A program made the translations under genes and the position numbers. The notes under the pieces are model-generated. The model saw only the letters and a list, made by a program, of their open reading frames with translations. It was not told where the DNA came from and searched no databases. A DNA stretch of 64,000 bases from CAWABB01 sp963780165 (GTDB lineage: Bacteria > Bacteroidota > Ignavibacteria > UBA10030 > UBA6906), in contig CAWABB010000008.1 in assembly GCA_963780165.1 (NCBI GenBank), positions 28,337 through 92,336 on the forward strand, written 5' to 3'. This document shows positions 25,851-37,900 of the stretch, piece by piece (the stretch's first letter is position 1; the number at the start of each line of letters is the position of its first letter).

Positions 25851-26960
25851 ATGCGCGTCACGATCTACGACCTTGCGAGAGAGGCCGGTGTCGGCATCGG
25901 AACAGTATCCCGATGCCTGAACAACCATCCGAACGTCTCCGCGCCGACCAGGGCTCGCGTTCTGGACGCAGCGCGGCGGCTGAGCTACCAGCCCCACGCG
26001 CACGCACAAGGCCTCGCCTCCCAGCGCACCAATACGATCGCCGCCATCATCCCCTACTTCACCAACTACTTCTTCCAGCAGGTCCTGCAGGGCATTCAGG
26101 ACAAGGCGGGGGAATCGGGGTTCGACCTCATCCTGTACGGTGTCAACCATCCGGAGCAGGTGCAGGACTATCTTCACCGCTCGCTCCAGCGGGGCAAGGT
26201 GGACGGCGTGATGTTCTTCTCTATGAAGTTTCCGGAGAACTATGCCGAGAAGTTCCAACAGATGCTGCTCCCGCTCGTCCTCGTCGATGGCTCGCATCCG
26301 GACTTCGACTCGATTCGCGTGGAGAATCGGGAGGGCGCCTTCCTTGCCGTGCGGCACCTGATCCGCCTCGGGCATACGCGCATCGCGATGATCAACGCGA
26401 GCATGGATACGCTGCCCGCGCGCGAACGGTACCAGGGATATGTCCAGGCGCTGGCGGAGCACGACATCCCGCTGTCGACCGACAGGGTCTTCCCGAGCGA
26501 CACCCCCTGGCAGGACGGGTTCACGAGGGAAGCGGGGCGCGAGGGGATGCGGCGGCTGCTGGCCCGGCGCAGGGCGGGAGATGGGATCACGGCGGCGCTC
26601 GTGGCCAGCGACATCCAGGCGATGGGGGCTCTGGAAGCGGCCCGTGAGGCGCACGTCAGGATCCCGGAGGAGCTTGCGATCGTCGGGTTCGACGACATCG
26701 AGCTTGCGAAGTACCTGCAGCTGACCACGATGCGCCAGCCGATGTACGAAATGGGCGTGCTCGCGATGGAGCGCCTGGTCGCGCGGATCCGCACCCCCGA
26801 CTTGGTTCCGACGCTGACCACCTTTGTTCCCGAGCTGGTCGTCCGCGGGACCTGCGGAGCTGCATCGCGCGAGAGCGGGCTCGTCCGCCCGGCCGCCACG
26901 CTGTCTGAACAGAATCTGATTCGACAACACCCGGCGAATCACGCCGGAGTCACCAGCTGA
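25851..26960 (+). CDS. LacI-family transcriptional regulator
   Basis: Repressor of 369 aa. The helix-turn-helix and hinge are at the N-terminus (VTIYDLAREAGVGIGTVSRC, then RRLSYQPHAHAQGLAS). A periplasmic-binding-protein-like effector domain (about 60-340) contains NTIAAIIPYFTNYFF, TAALVASDIQAMG and AIVGFDDIELAKYL. The ATG at 25851 puts the HTH in the standard position. The effector is probably a glucan-derived sugar, given the surrounding amylases and transporters. A perfect operator lies in its own promoter. It ends 30 bp before the TonB-dependent receptor gene, which is likely in the same transcript. Confidence 0.93.
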   Translation: MRVTIYDLAREAGVGIGTVSRCLNNHPNVSAPTRARVLDAARRLSYQPHAHAQGLASQRTNTIAAIIPYFTNYFFQQVLQGIQDKAGESGFDLILYGVNHPEQVQDYLHRSLQRGKVDGVMFFSMKFPENYAEKFQQMLLPLVLVDGSHPDFDSIRVENREGAFLAVRHLIRLGHTRIAMINASMDTLPARERYQGYVQALAEHDIPLSTDRVFPSDTPWQDGFTREAGREGMRRLLARRRAGDGITAALVASDIQAMGALEAAREAHVRIPEELAIVGFDDIELAKYLQLTTMRQPMYEMGVLAMERLVARIRTPDLVPTLTTFVPELVVRGTCGAASRESGLVRPAATLSEQNLIRQHPANHAGVTS

Positions 26961-26990
26961 ACCACCAGCAACCTGGAGGAGTCAACAGGC

Positions 26991-29825
26991 ATGGGACGGA
27001 TACTCTGTACGGTTGTTCCGATCCTCCTCCTCGCCGCATCGGTGTCCCTCGCGGGGAACACCGGAAAAATCACGGGCGAGGTCAAAGACGGGGCGACTGG
27101 CGAAGCCCTCGTGGGTGCGAACATCGTCATCCAGGGGACGACCCAGGGGTCGGCCACGAACATCGACGGGTACTATGTCATTCTCAACATACCCCCCGGG
27201 ACCTACACGCTGGTCGCCTCGGCGGTGGGCTTCAACCGGAAAACGATCACCAACGTCAACGTCTCCATCGACCTTACAACGACCATCGATATCTCGATGC
27301 AGTCCGCCGTCGTCGAAATGGGTGAAGAGGTTGTGGTGACCGCGGTGCGGCCGATGGTCCAGGCCGACCAGACCGCCAAGACCGCCGTCGTGGGAGGCGA
27401 TGCGATCCAGGCCCTGCCGGTGACCGAGGTGTCGGAGGTGATCGACCTCCAGGCAGGGTTCGTCGGCGGAAGCCTCCGCGGCGGGCGAAGCGGGGAGGTC
27501 GCGTACTGGATCGACGGCGTCCCGGTGACCGACGTATTCAACGGAACGCAGGTGGTGGAAGTGAACCGGCAACTCGTGCAAGAGCTGCAGCTCGTCTCGG
27601 GCGCGTTTAACGCCGAGTACGGCCAGGCCATGTCCGGCATCGTGAACATCGCCACGCGCGAGGGGGGACCAAAGTTCTCCGGAGGCATCGGGACGTACAT
27701 CGGCCAGTACTGGACGAACGGGAAGGCGAGTGCGGTGAACGGAGAGAAGCTGGCGTTCCCCGGTCTCGACGAGTTCGACCCGACTGCCATCCACAACTTT
27801 GAAGCGAACCTGAGCGGACCGATCCTGGGGGAAGACCTCACGTTCTTCGTCAATGGCCGCTACATCTACTTCGACGGCTGGCTGAAAGGGTACAGCCGGT
27901 ACAACCCGCAGAACATCTCCTACACCGACCCCCTGACGCGCGAGTTCATCATGTATCGCGATGCAGAAGGGCGCGGTGACAGCGCGCTCACGTCCATGGA
28001 CGAGAGCCGGCGGTGGTACGGCCAGGGGAAACTCACGTGGAAGGCCTCGCCGACGATGAAATTGAACGCGAACTACATTTACGACGACACCAAAGCCAAC
28101 CGGTATAATCGAAGCTTCTACTATGACCCCGCCGGAATGGGGGATGAACTGAACACCAGCAACACGGTCATTCTCCAGTTCAGCCACACGCTGTCCGAGA
28201 GGACGTTCTATACCGTCGGTGCGTCCTGGTTCCAGCGTGACGTGGGGTACCGCCTCTACGATTTTGACTACGTTCCCGACCCATCCGGGACGGGCGACCT
28301 GATTCAGGTCGAGCAGCCCGGCGGACCGAGCTACGTGCATCCCAAACTCTTCCTCACGCCCGATTCATACAGCTACTTCACGGGCGGGACGGATATGAAT
28401 GTATTCGATCGCCGGACGATCACCAAGTTGATCAAATTCGATCTGTCAAGCCAGCTGGACCAGGTCAACCTCATCAAGGTGGGCGCCGAGTACAGATCCC
28501 ACAACGTGTTCTTCGAGAATATCACGCTTCAGCCGATCGCGACTCAGACCGACATCGACCTGGCGACGGACAGCCCCTACATCCAGACCCGCATCCTGCC
28601 CACATCGTCAAACTCACACGACGTGTACGACCGCCGGCCCCATGAGTTCGCGGCGTACGTGCAGGACAAGCTCGAGTTCAAGAACTTCATCCTGAATATC
28701 GGCGTGCGGTTCGACTATTTCGAGCCTGACGGGTACGTCCTCAACGACGACCTGTCGAACGGGGGCATCTATTATACTGTGGATGATCCGAATATCTACG
28801 CCCCTATCAAGCCCTCGAATCAGGCGAAGACCCTTGAAGAGCGTAGGACGTACTGGTACAAGCCCGCGAAGGCGAAATCGCAGTTCAGTCCCCGCATCGG
28901 GGCATCGTTCCCGATCACTGCGCGGGGCATCGTGTACTTCTCCTACGGCCATTTCTTCCAGGTGCCACGGTTCGAGCGCCTGTACCAGAATCCTGATTTC
29001 AAAATCGGATTCGGAACAGGAAACCAGGGAGTCGTCGGGAACACGGACCTGAGTCCCGAGCAGACTATCAACGCTGAGATCGGCGTGCAGCAGCAGCTCA
29101 CCGACGACATCGCGGTCGACCTCACCGCCTACCTGAGGGACGTTCGCGGGCTGACGGGCACGCGTTCGCAGGAGATCGTCGTGTTCGGCGGCGCCTCCAA
29201 ATACAGCCGGTTCACCAACAGCGACTTCGGCCTCATTAAGGGAATCATCATCACGCTGAGAAAGCAGTTCGGCATGGGCTTCTCCGCCACCGTGGACTAC
29301 ACGTACTCGGTTGCGAAGGGGAGCGCCTCCGATCCGGAACAGGCCCGCAATGCACTCGCCGGCGGGTCGCTGCCGGAAGTGCAGCTGACACCGCTCCCCT
29401 GGGACCAGCGCCACACGCTGAACGTGACGGCGAACTACAGTAAGGAGTCCTGGGGCGTCAGCGCCATCGGTCAGTTCGGAAGCGGGTTCCCCTATACGCC
29501 GAGGAGCTCAGCCGACATCACCTCGCTCCTCACCAACAGCCAGCTCAAGCCGTCGTCCACAAATCTCGACCTCCGCGCGTTCTACAACTTCCCGATCGGG
29601 GATTTCCGCCTCGTGGCGTTCGCGCGCGTGTTCAACGTGCTCGATACCAGAAACGAAGTGGAGGTGTGGAACGACACCGGCCGGGCTGGATATACGACGT
29701 ACGAGGAACAGGCCCGCCAGACGAATCCCTCTGAAGCCATCAACACGCTATCGCAGTGGTACACGCAACCCACGTACTACTCGGAGCCCCGGCGGATCGA
29801 ACTTGGATTGAACCTGGAGTTCTAA
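26991..29825 (+). CDS. TonB-dependent receptor with CarboxypepD_reg-like domain
   Basis: Outer-membrane transporter of 944 aa. A signal peptide (1-21) is followed by a carboxypeptidase-regulatory-like beta-sandwich (about 24-110, GKITGEVKDGATGEALVGAN), a plug domain (about 115-235, with SGAFNAEYGQAMSGIVNI) and a beta-barrel ending in RIELGLNLEF with a terminal Phe. GGAGGAG lies upstream of the ATG. SusC-type receptors normally pair with SusD; none is visible here. Instead the gene is followed by a large secreted protein and a PorV-family barrel. Position behind a LacI gene suggests sugar-regulated uptake of a glucan fragment across the outer membrane. Confidence 0.93.
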   Translation: MGRILCTVVPILLLAASVSLAGNTGKITGEVKDGATGEALVGANIVIQGTTQGSATNIDGYYVILNIPPGTYTLVASAVGFNRKTITNVNVSIDLTTTIDISMQSAVVEMGEEVVVTAVRPMVQADQTAKTAVVGGDAIQALPVTEVSEVIDLQAGFVGGSLRGGRSGEVAYWIDGVPVTDVFNGTQVVEVNRQLVQELQLVSGAFNAEYGQAMSGIVNIATREGGPKFSGGIGTYIGQYWTNGKASAVNGEKLAFPGLDEFDPTAIHNFEANLSGPILGEDLTFFVNGRYIYFDGWLKGYSRYNPQNISYTDPLTREFIMYRDAEGRGDSALTSMDESRRWYGQGKLTWKASPTMKLNANYIYDDTKANRYNRSFYYDPAGMGDELNTSNTVILQFSHTLSERTFYTVGASWFQRDVGYRLYDFDYVPDPSGTGDLIQVEQPGGPSYVHPKLFLTPDSYSYFTGGTDMNVFDRRTITKLIKFDLSSQLDQVNLIKVGAEYRSHNVFFENITLQPIATQTDIDLATDSPYIQTRILPTSSNSHDVYDRRPHEFAAYVQDKLEFKNFILNIGVRFDYFEPDGYVLNDDLSNGGIYYTVDDPNIYAPIKPSNQAKTLEERRTYWYKPAKAKSQFSPRIGASFPITARGIVYFSYGHFFQVPRFERLYQNPDFKIGFGTGNQGVVGNTDLSPEQTINAEIGVQQQLTDDIAVDLTAYLRDVRGLTGTRSQEIVVFGGASKYSRFTNSDFGLIKGIIITLRKQFGMGFSATVDYTYSVAKGSASDPEQARNALAGGSLPEVQLTPLPWDQRHTLNVTANYSKESWGVSAIGQFGSGFPYTPRSSADITSLLTNSQLKPSSTNLDLRAFYNFPIGDFRLVAFARVFNVLDTRNEVEVWNDTGRAGYTTYEEQARQTNPSEAINTLSQWYTQPTYYSEPRRIELGLNLEF

Positions 29826-32800
29826 TGAAAACAACCAGCATATGCAGCCTCGCCATTCTGTTCACCGTCCTGACCGTCGGTGACGCAGCCGGCCAGAGCG
29901 GACGCGCGTACCGCCGGTCGGCGGTCATGAATGGCAATCAGGTGAGAACGGTGTTCGGCAACTGGGGCGTCATCGGACAACCATCCGACACCCGCCCGCG
30001 CGGAGCCTGGAGGAACGACAACAACGGCTACCTCGGAGACGTGAGCCCGTTTGTCGGTGCCGAGGTACGGTGGGCCGACACGACGTTCAGGTCCGTGGTG
30101 ACCTCTCCTGTCGACCGGCCCACGGGACAACGAGACGAAAGTCCCGAGGGAGCCCCCTGGACCATGGAACCTGTCAACGGCTACTTCGGGCCGCCCCCCA
30201 ATCAGAGCATCGCGCTCAGCAACGACAAGGCAACCTGGCCCGCCGAATGGCCCGACAAGATGTCGGACCCGAGCGATGCCGGGTGGAAAGGCTCGTGGAA
30301 CGGCTACTTCGGCAAGAGGATCAGCGCCGACCTCGAGACGTACTTCGTGATGGACGACAACAACGACCTGCGTTTCAACGCTCGCGAACAACAATCCCCG
30401 GAGGATCGAGTTTCATCCGGATTCCGTGAACCCGACGCGCAACGGACTCGGGCTGACCATCCGCGTGCGCGGTCTGCAGTGGGCGCAGTTCCTCGCGCAG
30501 GACAATATCTTCTGGCTGTATGAAATCGAAAACACGGGCACAACGATCTACGATCGCGTGGTGTTCGGCATGCTCGTCGGAACCTATGTGGGCGTCACAG
30601 GCAGCCAGGACGCCGCCCAGGAGTACAACGACGACTGGTCGTTCTACGATGTGAACGAAAACATCACCTACACCGGCGACTACGGCAAGAACACGGCCGG
30701 CAATCCCCGGTGGAACCAGGACTTCCCGGTGGGCATGGTGGGGTATGCATTCCTCGAAAGCCCCGGCAACCCGTTCGATGGCATCGACAACGACGCGGAC
30801 GGCGATTCTTCCTCCGTGGGGCAAACCTTTCCCGCAGTTCGCGGCGACGAGCTTCGACTCGTCAGTGATCACGCGCGGCCAGAGGATCGTCCTCATCCAG
30901 AACGACTTCACCCGGGTCTCCTACACGGTGCCTTCCCAGGATTCGGTGAAGATCTACACGCGCGGGATGAAGGACTCCATCTGGATCTACCCGGGGCGCA
31001 CAAAGGTCGTCGAGGGGAACATCGTCCTGGATCAACTCGGCAACCAGGTGGTGAACAGGAACTCGTATGACGGCTTCGACAACGACTTCGATGGGCTCAT
31101 TGACGAAAACCAGTTCCTTCACTATCGACAGTATAAGGTGAACAGGAACCCACCGCACCAGGTGCTGATCGACATCCTGCGGCCGGTGCGGTACATAGAT
31201 CGGGTCTTCCCTCCTCCCGGCATCAACCCCACGGCGATGATCGACGAGCGCCGCGACGACGGCGTGGATAACGACGGTGACTGGAGCCTCGAGTTCGACG
31301 ACGTCGGGCGCGACGGCATCGGACCTACGGCGGTGAACTACCCGGGTCCGGATTTCGGCGAGTCTGACGGGGTCCCTACGTCCGGGTACGACCTCCTGGG
31401 GAACGACACCGGACTGCCCGGCGAGCCGAACATCGACAAGACCGATGTCAACGAGTCGGACCAGATCGGGCTCTCCAGCTTCTACTACTTCACACCCGCG
31501 AACGTCGTGCGCCTCGGCGACGACGAAGAGCTCTGGAAGAATCTGGCGCCCGGTTTCTTTGACGTGCCGACGTCGATTTCCAACAACCGCCCCGTTGCGG
31601 GGGAGGACGGCGACTTCATCTACGGGTCGGGCTATTTCCCGCTTCGTGCGAAATCGATCGAGCGGTTCTCGCTGGCGCTCGTCTACGGCGGCGGCAAGGG
31701 CGGCTCGGTCGATGAGGATATCGCCGACCTCCTGAAGAACAAGAAGACGGTGCAGCGGATCTACGACGCCAACTACCAGTTCCCGACGCCGCCGGAGAAG
31801 CCGACGCTGACGGCCGTTCCTGGAGACGGGCGGGTGACACTCTACTGGGACCGCGTCGCCGAAGAATCGGTGGATCCGGTGCTGCGCGTGAAGGACTTCG
31901 AAGGGTACAAGCTCTACAAGTCCACCGACCCCGACTTCAGCGACATCTTCACGATTACGGATGGAGCGGGGAACCCTCGCGGATACCGTCCGCTGGGTCA
32001 GTACGACATCAAGGACGAGATCACGGGGTACTTCCGGCCATCGCAGGAGTTGTTCGAGGCGGCGCAGGGCTATTCGTTCTTCCTCGGCGATGACACGGGT
32101 CTGCAGCACACGTTCGTGGACAGCAATGTGGACAACGGGCGACGGTACTACTACGCAGTGGTCGCCTACGACCGCGGAGACGAAGAAACCGGGATCTTCC
32201 CCGGGGAGAACACGAAGCAGGTGAGCGTGCTCTCGACGGGCGAGGTGGTGGCCGACATCAATGTCGCGGTCGTCGTGCCGAACGCTCCCGTCGCAGGCTA
32301 CGTCCCGCCGAAGGATGCGATGCCGCTCTCGCACGTGGCAGGGCCTGCCACCGGCGATGCCACCTACAGCATCATCGATCAGACGCGTCTCACGGCCCAC
32401 ACGTACAGGGTGACGTTCCTGGATTCGCAGATCGACGGGAAGGACAACAATGGGAATGGGCGTGCGGATGCCGCTGACACGCTGGAGTGGAATCGCCTCA
32501 CGACCGCGTATTCGGTCCTCGATGAGACGCCGGTGAGCGAGGATTTCACCGGCGCGGACACGGCTCTTGTGACGCTCCAACGGAAGAACATCGTCCCGGG
32601 CAGCGAGGTCCTGAAGAATGCGGGCGGCGCAGTTGTGCCGGCCACGTCCTTTGCCATCAATTATGAGCGGGGCACGATTCAGGGGACCTCCGCCGGGAGC
32701 CTTCCCGCGGGGACATATACCCTGACGTACGTCTATTATCCGGTCTATCAGAGCCCCAACGTCCAGGGTTCCCCGTTCCTCGTCGAGAACACCGAGTCGG

Positions 32801-33705
32801 ACATCTTCGACGGAGTATCGGTGAACTTCCGGAACTACTGGTACGTGAAAGATACGCTGTACACCGATGGCAGGCCTTCGGGCTGGGTCGGGCCAAACGC
32901 ATACGTCATGAACTGGGGAGCGGCGAATTTCACGCTGGTGGCGCCGCCGCTGGTCGGCTATGCCCGGCCGGCCGATTATCAGATTCAATTCGCCGACGGG
33001 ATCGTGGATACGTCGATCGCCGAGGGCCTCGACCCGTTCTACTTCCCGGGCCCGGTCCCCGTGAACTATCGCATCTTCAACACCACCGAACAGCGGTATG
33101 TCAAGTTCGCCCTCTTCGAGAACATCTTCGCTGATCCGCCCGCGACCCTCGGCAAGCTCTCTCCCGGAGATAATCTCATTCTCTTCGAAGAGGATCCCCG
33201 AGGTGTCCCGGCGCCGACCTGGCAGGTGTATGTCATCAACAAGGTGGGGGAGCCGGCGGATACGTTGTATACGCTGGGCGACGGGGACTTCTACATCCGT
33301 CAGACCACCAAGGCGTTCGCGGTCGGAGACACGTTGCGGCTCACGACCGGCCTGGCGGCCACTGATGCTGCGGTGGCACAGACGTCCCTGAACGACATCC
33401 GCGTTGTGCCAAACCCGTACGTCACCGCGGCCTCGTTCGAGCAGCCGCTCCCGCCCGGCGTCACAAGCGGCAGGGGCGAGCGGAAGGTGGACTTCACCAA
33501 CGTGCCGGCCGGCTCGACCATCAGGGTGTTCACGTCACGCGGCGACCATGTCGTCACCCTCCGGCACGATGGCGGGATCGAAAACGGGACGGTCTCCTGG
33601 AATCTCAGGACAACCGAAAACCTGGACATCGCGTTCGGGGTCTACTTCTACGTCGTCGAATCCCCGGCGGGAACGAAGACCGGCAAACTAGCGATTATCA
33701 AGTAG
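29825..33705 (+). pseudogene. Large secreted surface protein, coding frame broken twice
   Basis: One protein is spread over three frames. Part one (from ATG 29825, signal peptide MKTTSICSLAILFTVLTVG) runs to about 30395. Part two (EFHPDSVNPTRNGLGL to FDGIDNDADGDSSS) runs to about 30820. Part three (FAATSFDSSVITRGQ onward) ends at 33705. Each join needs loss of one base and falls at a homopolymer, CCCC at 30396-30399 and GGGG at 30818-30821. Removing one base from each gives a frame of about 1292 residues. The joined protein has repeated DNDGD-type acidic segments, an FN3-like region (TLTAVPGDGRVTLYWDRV) and a C-terminal FlgD/T9SS-like end (VYFYVVESPAGTKTGKLAIIK). The start overlaps the stop of the receptor gene by one base. 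Sequencing error, true decay or recoding cannot be separated here. Confidence 0.8.
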
Positions 33706-33714
33706 GAGCCAGCC

Positions 33715-34749
33715 ATGAAGACACTGAGCACTGTGAACATTGTCCGCCGGCTCTTGAGCGTCCTGATGATTCTCGCCGTGCCGGCAATCGGGGCCGCCCA
33801 GTCCAAAGTGGCGACCACGGCAGGTCAATTCCTCGGCATCTCGGTCGGGCCGCGCGCCATCGCGATGGGAAGCGCCTATGTCGCCTCCAACGAGGACGCG
33901 ACGTCGCTCTACTGGAATCCCGGAGCGTTTCAGAAAAACGCGCAGTCACAGGTTGTATTCTCCACCACGGGCTGGCTGGTCGACACCGATTTCCGGTGGG
34001 CCGGATTCCAGTATTCACTCGATGCGGAAAACGCGATCGGCCTCAGCCTGACCCAGCTCGACTACGGCGAGGACGAGGTCACGACCGTGGCGAATCCGAA
34101 CGGGACGGGTGAGCGCTGGTCGGCGCAGGATTTGTCTGTCGGCCTGAGCTATTGCAGGCGGCTGACGGACCGGTTCTCGATGGGCGGGACGCTGAAGTGG
34201 ATCGAGCAGCGTGTGTATAACGAGAGCGCAAGCGCGGTGGCGTTCGATCTCGGCCTCCTCTTCATCACGGACTTCAACGACCTCCGTCTTGGCGTGGCGA
34301 TGACGAATTTCGGCGGCGATCTGAAGATGGACGGACGGGATCTCCTTACCCCGGTTGATATCGATCCTGCAAACTCGGGATCGAACAAGTCCCTCGTGGG
34401 GTCGCTCAAGACCGATGCCTGGCCACTTCCATTGGCGTTCAGGGTTGGCGTTGCCATGGACGCGTATCAGGACAACCAGTTCCGGGTCACGGTCGCGGCG
34501 GACGCCATCCTCCCGAACGACAATGAAGCGGGCGTCAACGCGGGAGCCGAGGTGGGATGGAGCGACCTCCTCTTCCTGCGCGGCGGCTACAAGTCGATCG
34601 TCGGGGGCGAGACCGAGGAGACCTTCTCCCTGGGGGCGGGGCTGAAGTATCGCGTTGAAGGATTCGCGACCCTGCAGGTGGACTATGCGTTCACCGAGTT
34701 CGGGGTCTTTGGAAACCTGAACACATTCGCGCTTTCCATTGGATTCTGA
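33715..34749 (+). CDS. PorV/PorQ-family outer-membrane barrel protein
   Basis: Outer-membrane protein of 344 aa with a signal peptide (about 1-28). The N-terminal motif AGQFLGISVGPRAIAMGSAYVA followed by DATSLYWNPGA is the hallmark of the PorV/UPF0164 family. Alternating beta strands follow, and the chain ends with a terminal Phe (NTFALSIGF). PorV in T9SS shuttles cargo to the attachment complex; this family is often expanded in Ignavibacteria-like genomes, so a PorV role for this copy is uncertain. The gene lies 9 bp after the frameshifted surface-protein gene, in the same LacI-led operon. Confidence 0.88.
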   Translation: MKTLSTVNIVRRLLSVLMILAVPAIGAAQSKVATTAGQFLGISVGPRAIAMGSAYVASNEDATSLYWNPGAFQKNAQSQVVFSTTGWLVDTDFRWAGFQYSLDAENAIGLSLTQLDYGEDEVTTVANPNGTGERWSAQDLSVGLSYCRRLTDRFSMGGTLKWIEQRVYNESASAVAFDLGLLFITDFNDLRLGVAMTNFGGDLKMDGRDLLTPVDIDPANSGSNKSLVGSLKTDAWPLPLAFRVGVAMDAYQDNQFRVTVAADAILPNDNEAGVNAGAEVGWSDLLFLRGGYKSIVGGETEETFSLGAGLKYRVEGFATLQVDYAFTEFGVFGNLNTFALSIGF

Positions 34750-34871
34750 GGAAGGGGGTTTAGGCCGATCACCGAACCAGAACAGTAGAGAGGGGGGAGC
34801 GGGCACAGACTAACATGGTATAGCCAAAGACGTTACACGTCCTCCGCCGAAGGGGCTGGGGGGGGCTTGCA

Positions 34872-34899
34872 TTGACGGCAGGATTTTCGTATGTATTGA
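34872..34899 (+). promoter_or_regulatory. Candidate promoter for the 1052-aa surface protein
   Basis: TTGACG (34872-34877) and TATTGA (34894-34899) are spaced by 16 bp, in a less GC-rich part of the 215-bp spacer before the ATG at 34965. The match is moderate. Confidence 0.35.
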
Positions 34900-34964
34900 G
34901 GTTAGCCTGACCTTCCTGCAATTCGCTTCACATTTCACATCAATCAATACAAACGGGGTACCAT

Positions 34965-37900
34965 ATGCGCAAATTGCTTCTGGGCATGCTGTTCCTCGTC
35001 CTTGCCGGCGGGCTCGTTTTTGCCGCCGATCGGGTCGAGAAGCCTAAGGCCACTGCACCCGCGCTCGCGCAATCGGCTGCACCCAATGCCACCGGGCCGG
35101 GCTGGTACAAGCTTCCCGCGCTCCTGAACGGGACGCAAAACTGGCTCAAAGTGCAGTACGATGCCGACGCACTGTGGATTTACGGGTATCGCGGCAGCTC
35201 TCCCCGCGAGCCCAAGCTGTGGAGATCCACAGACAACGGATACAACTGGACCAGCTCGACTCCAAGCACGGTCCGGGGGATTTTCTCTGCCGCCAACAAG
35301 GACGTCGCGCTGTACGCGACATTCGACGGCAAGATACTCAAGAGCACCGACAGTGGCGCGACCTTCACCCAGACCTATGTGTACGGCGACGGCTCGGGGT
35401 TCTTTGATGCGATGTCGTTCATCGATCAGACCACAGCTGTTGCAATCGGCGATGCGGTGCAGGATATTAACGGCAACTGGACTGGTCCTCATATCATCCG
35501 CAGCACCGACGCAGGCGACACATGGACCGTGATCGATCCTCCCGCCCTGACTGCCGGCGGCGAGTGGTACGCGACGGCTTCGTACGGTGGCCACATTATG
35601 GCCGTGGTCGGAAACGAGATCTGGGCCGACCTGTATCCGGGCTCGGGACAGTCTGTCATCGTCCACAGTACTGATGCCGGTGCCACATGGGATGCGTGGA
35701 CGGTGGAAATCCCTGGTGCAGTTGATCAGGCCAACGACTTCCGCTCGCTCTTCTTCGCGGATGCCCTTGTGGGGTACGGGACCGACTTTTCCCCCGACGG
35801 CGTCGAGACGAACTACTGGTACAAGACCACCGATGGCGGACACACATGGACAGGCCCGCTGAAGATCGACGACGCGGCTCCCCAGGCTGACCAGCAGGTC
35901 TACTCCGTTCGTCCGATTAGCGGCACGAACATCCTCGTTGCCACCGGCGAGAACCCGACTGCAGGGAAGGGAGCTTCCTGGTGGTCGACTGACAATGGCA
36001 CCTCCTGGACTCCGCTCCGGACTCCCGGCGGCCGCCTCTACAACTCGCACTTCAAGTCCGAAACGGAAGGCTTCGCGGTTGGTGTTTCGAACGCCGTTCG
36101 CTTCACGCTGAAGGGCGCATCTGCGGTGACGTTCACGGTCAACTCTGCGACGGTTCCCGACACGCTTCCGGTGGCGGGGCAGACGATGCAGATCCGCGGC
36201 GGCACGGGCGGTACCGATGATGGCATTTCTCCCATCACGTGGGGCAATGACCTTCAGAACAACATGACCCGCGTCGGCGGCGATTACTGGTCCAAGACCC
36301 TCGATGTCCAGGTTGGCGACACGCTCCGCTACAAGTATGTCGTCGCCTATCCCACCGGCACCGGTTGGGAGCAGGGCGTCGATCCGGAAGGTCACAGTGA
36401 CGGTCCGAACAGCAACCGGTTCGTCGTCGCGACCGAAGCCGACACGACGGTTGCCGTCGAGTTCTGGAACAACGGCGCGAATGATCGTGCGCAGTTCTTC
36501 CGTCCGTGGGATCCGGTGGCTGACAACTTCATGAACGTCTATTTCCGCGTCAGCATGAGCGGCCCGATGAGCACCGGGGCGCACGGCTTCAATCCGGATG
36601 TCGACGGCGTCGGCATTCGCGGCGGATACACGCCGACCGGCTGGGATGCGACGTACTTCCTGACTCGCGAATCGCCGGCCACGAACGGTGACGGTTACAC
36701 CATTGCCGCCAACACGTTCTGGTCAGGCCGCCTCGCGCTCGACAAGAGCACGATCACGGAAGGGCAGAATATCCAGTACAAGTTCCTCATCGGCGACGCA
36801 TGGGGCCGGGACGAAACCGATCTCGGGGGCAACCGTTCGTTCAACGTCCCCGCCGGCTTCAAGGACACGACGCTGGCGTGGGTGTTCTTCAACAACGAAC
36901 GCCCGACGGGTCGTGCCAATAGCGATACGATGATCGTCACCTTCCGCGCCAACCTGGCGAAGGCGGCATCCAGCGGCGGATTCACCGTCGGCGTGGACAC
37001 CCTCCAGGTCCAGACGGGCTGGTTCGGAACATCCACGCAGGTGGGCCGTGCAAAGAACATGCAGCAGGTTATCGGCTCGATTTACCAGGTCACGGATACC
37101 ATCGTGACCTCGAAGGGCCAGCTGCTGGACTACCAGTACTACGTCTATCGCAACGGTCAGACCGTCCGCGAGTCGTACTACAACTACAGCTGGGCCGGTT
37201 CGATCCAGAGCGAAGCGGAGCGGCGCCAGACTCTGGTTCCCGCGACGGGGACCGCATTCACCGTCCTCGACACCGCCACGAGCGTGACGCAGGATAGGCG
37301 CCAGCCTCAGTTCGCGAACAGCCGCCGCCTTGCGCAGAACGTGCTCGTGACGTGGACTGTGGACCTCCGTCCGGCGATCTACCAGGTGCTCAAGGGCGAC
37401 ACGCTGAACGATATCCAGGGTGATTTCGACATCACGCCGGCGGATGTGAATTCGCTCCTCGGCTGGGGCGTCTGGATCAACGGCCCCGCAACCGGCGGCT
37501 GGACGACCTGGGGTTCAACGCTGAACACGACTGATGATAAGAAGATGTATGACGACGGAACCAATGGCGACCTTGTTGCCGGCGACTCCATCTTCACACG
37601 TCAGATCCTCGCATCGCCTGACAGCGTCCTTATCGGCGATAAGAGCGTCGTCGGCCAGACCTTCAAGTATGGCATCCGCGGCGGCGACAACGAGGGCGGC
37701 AGTGGTGGATTCGGGAACAACCACACCGAGAACATCATTGACACCGCGCCCACGTATACGCTCGAGACGCAGTTCGGGAGCATCAACCCGGCGTTCTACG
37801 ATGCCTGGGACTACGACACTGGCACCCCGATCACAGGCGTGATCGACGAGAACCAGCCGCTGGTGTTCTCGCTGGCTCAGAACTACCCGAACCCCTTCAA

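Noticed and set aside
30862..32988. Long minus-strand open frame (about 700 codons) opposite the surface-protein gene
   Set aside because: It is an antisense shadow of GC-rich coding sequence. The plus-strand reading has family-like motifs and a sorting-type end, while the minus reading is Arg/Val/His-rich with no recognisable domain.
26991..34749. SusC/SusD pair
   Set aside because: The receptor is SusC-like only in general domain order. The following proteins lack SusD features (lipobox, TPR-rich RagB fold) and instead look like a large beta-rich secreted protein and a PorV-family barrel.
34750..34964. Riboswitch or tRNA in the spacer before the 1052-aa surface-protein gene
   Set aside because: The spacer has G-rich runs and a promoter-like element but no cloverleaf, conserved riboswitch core or consistent set of helices that I can pair by eye.
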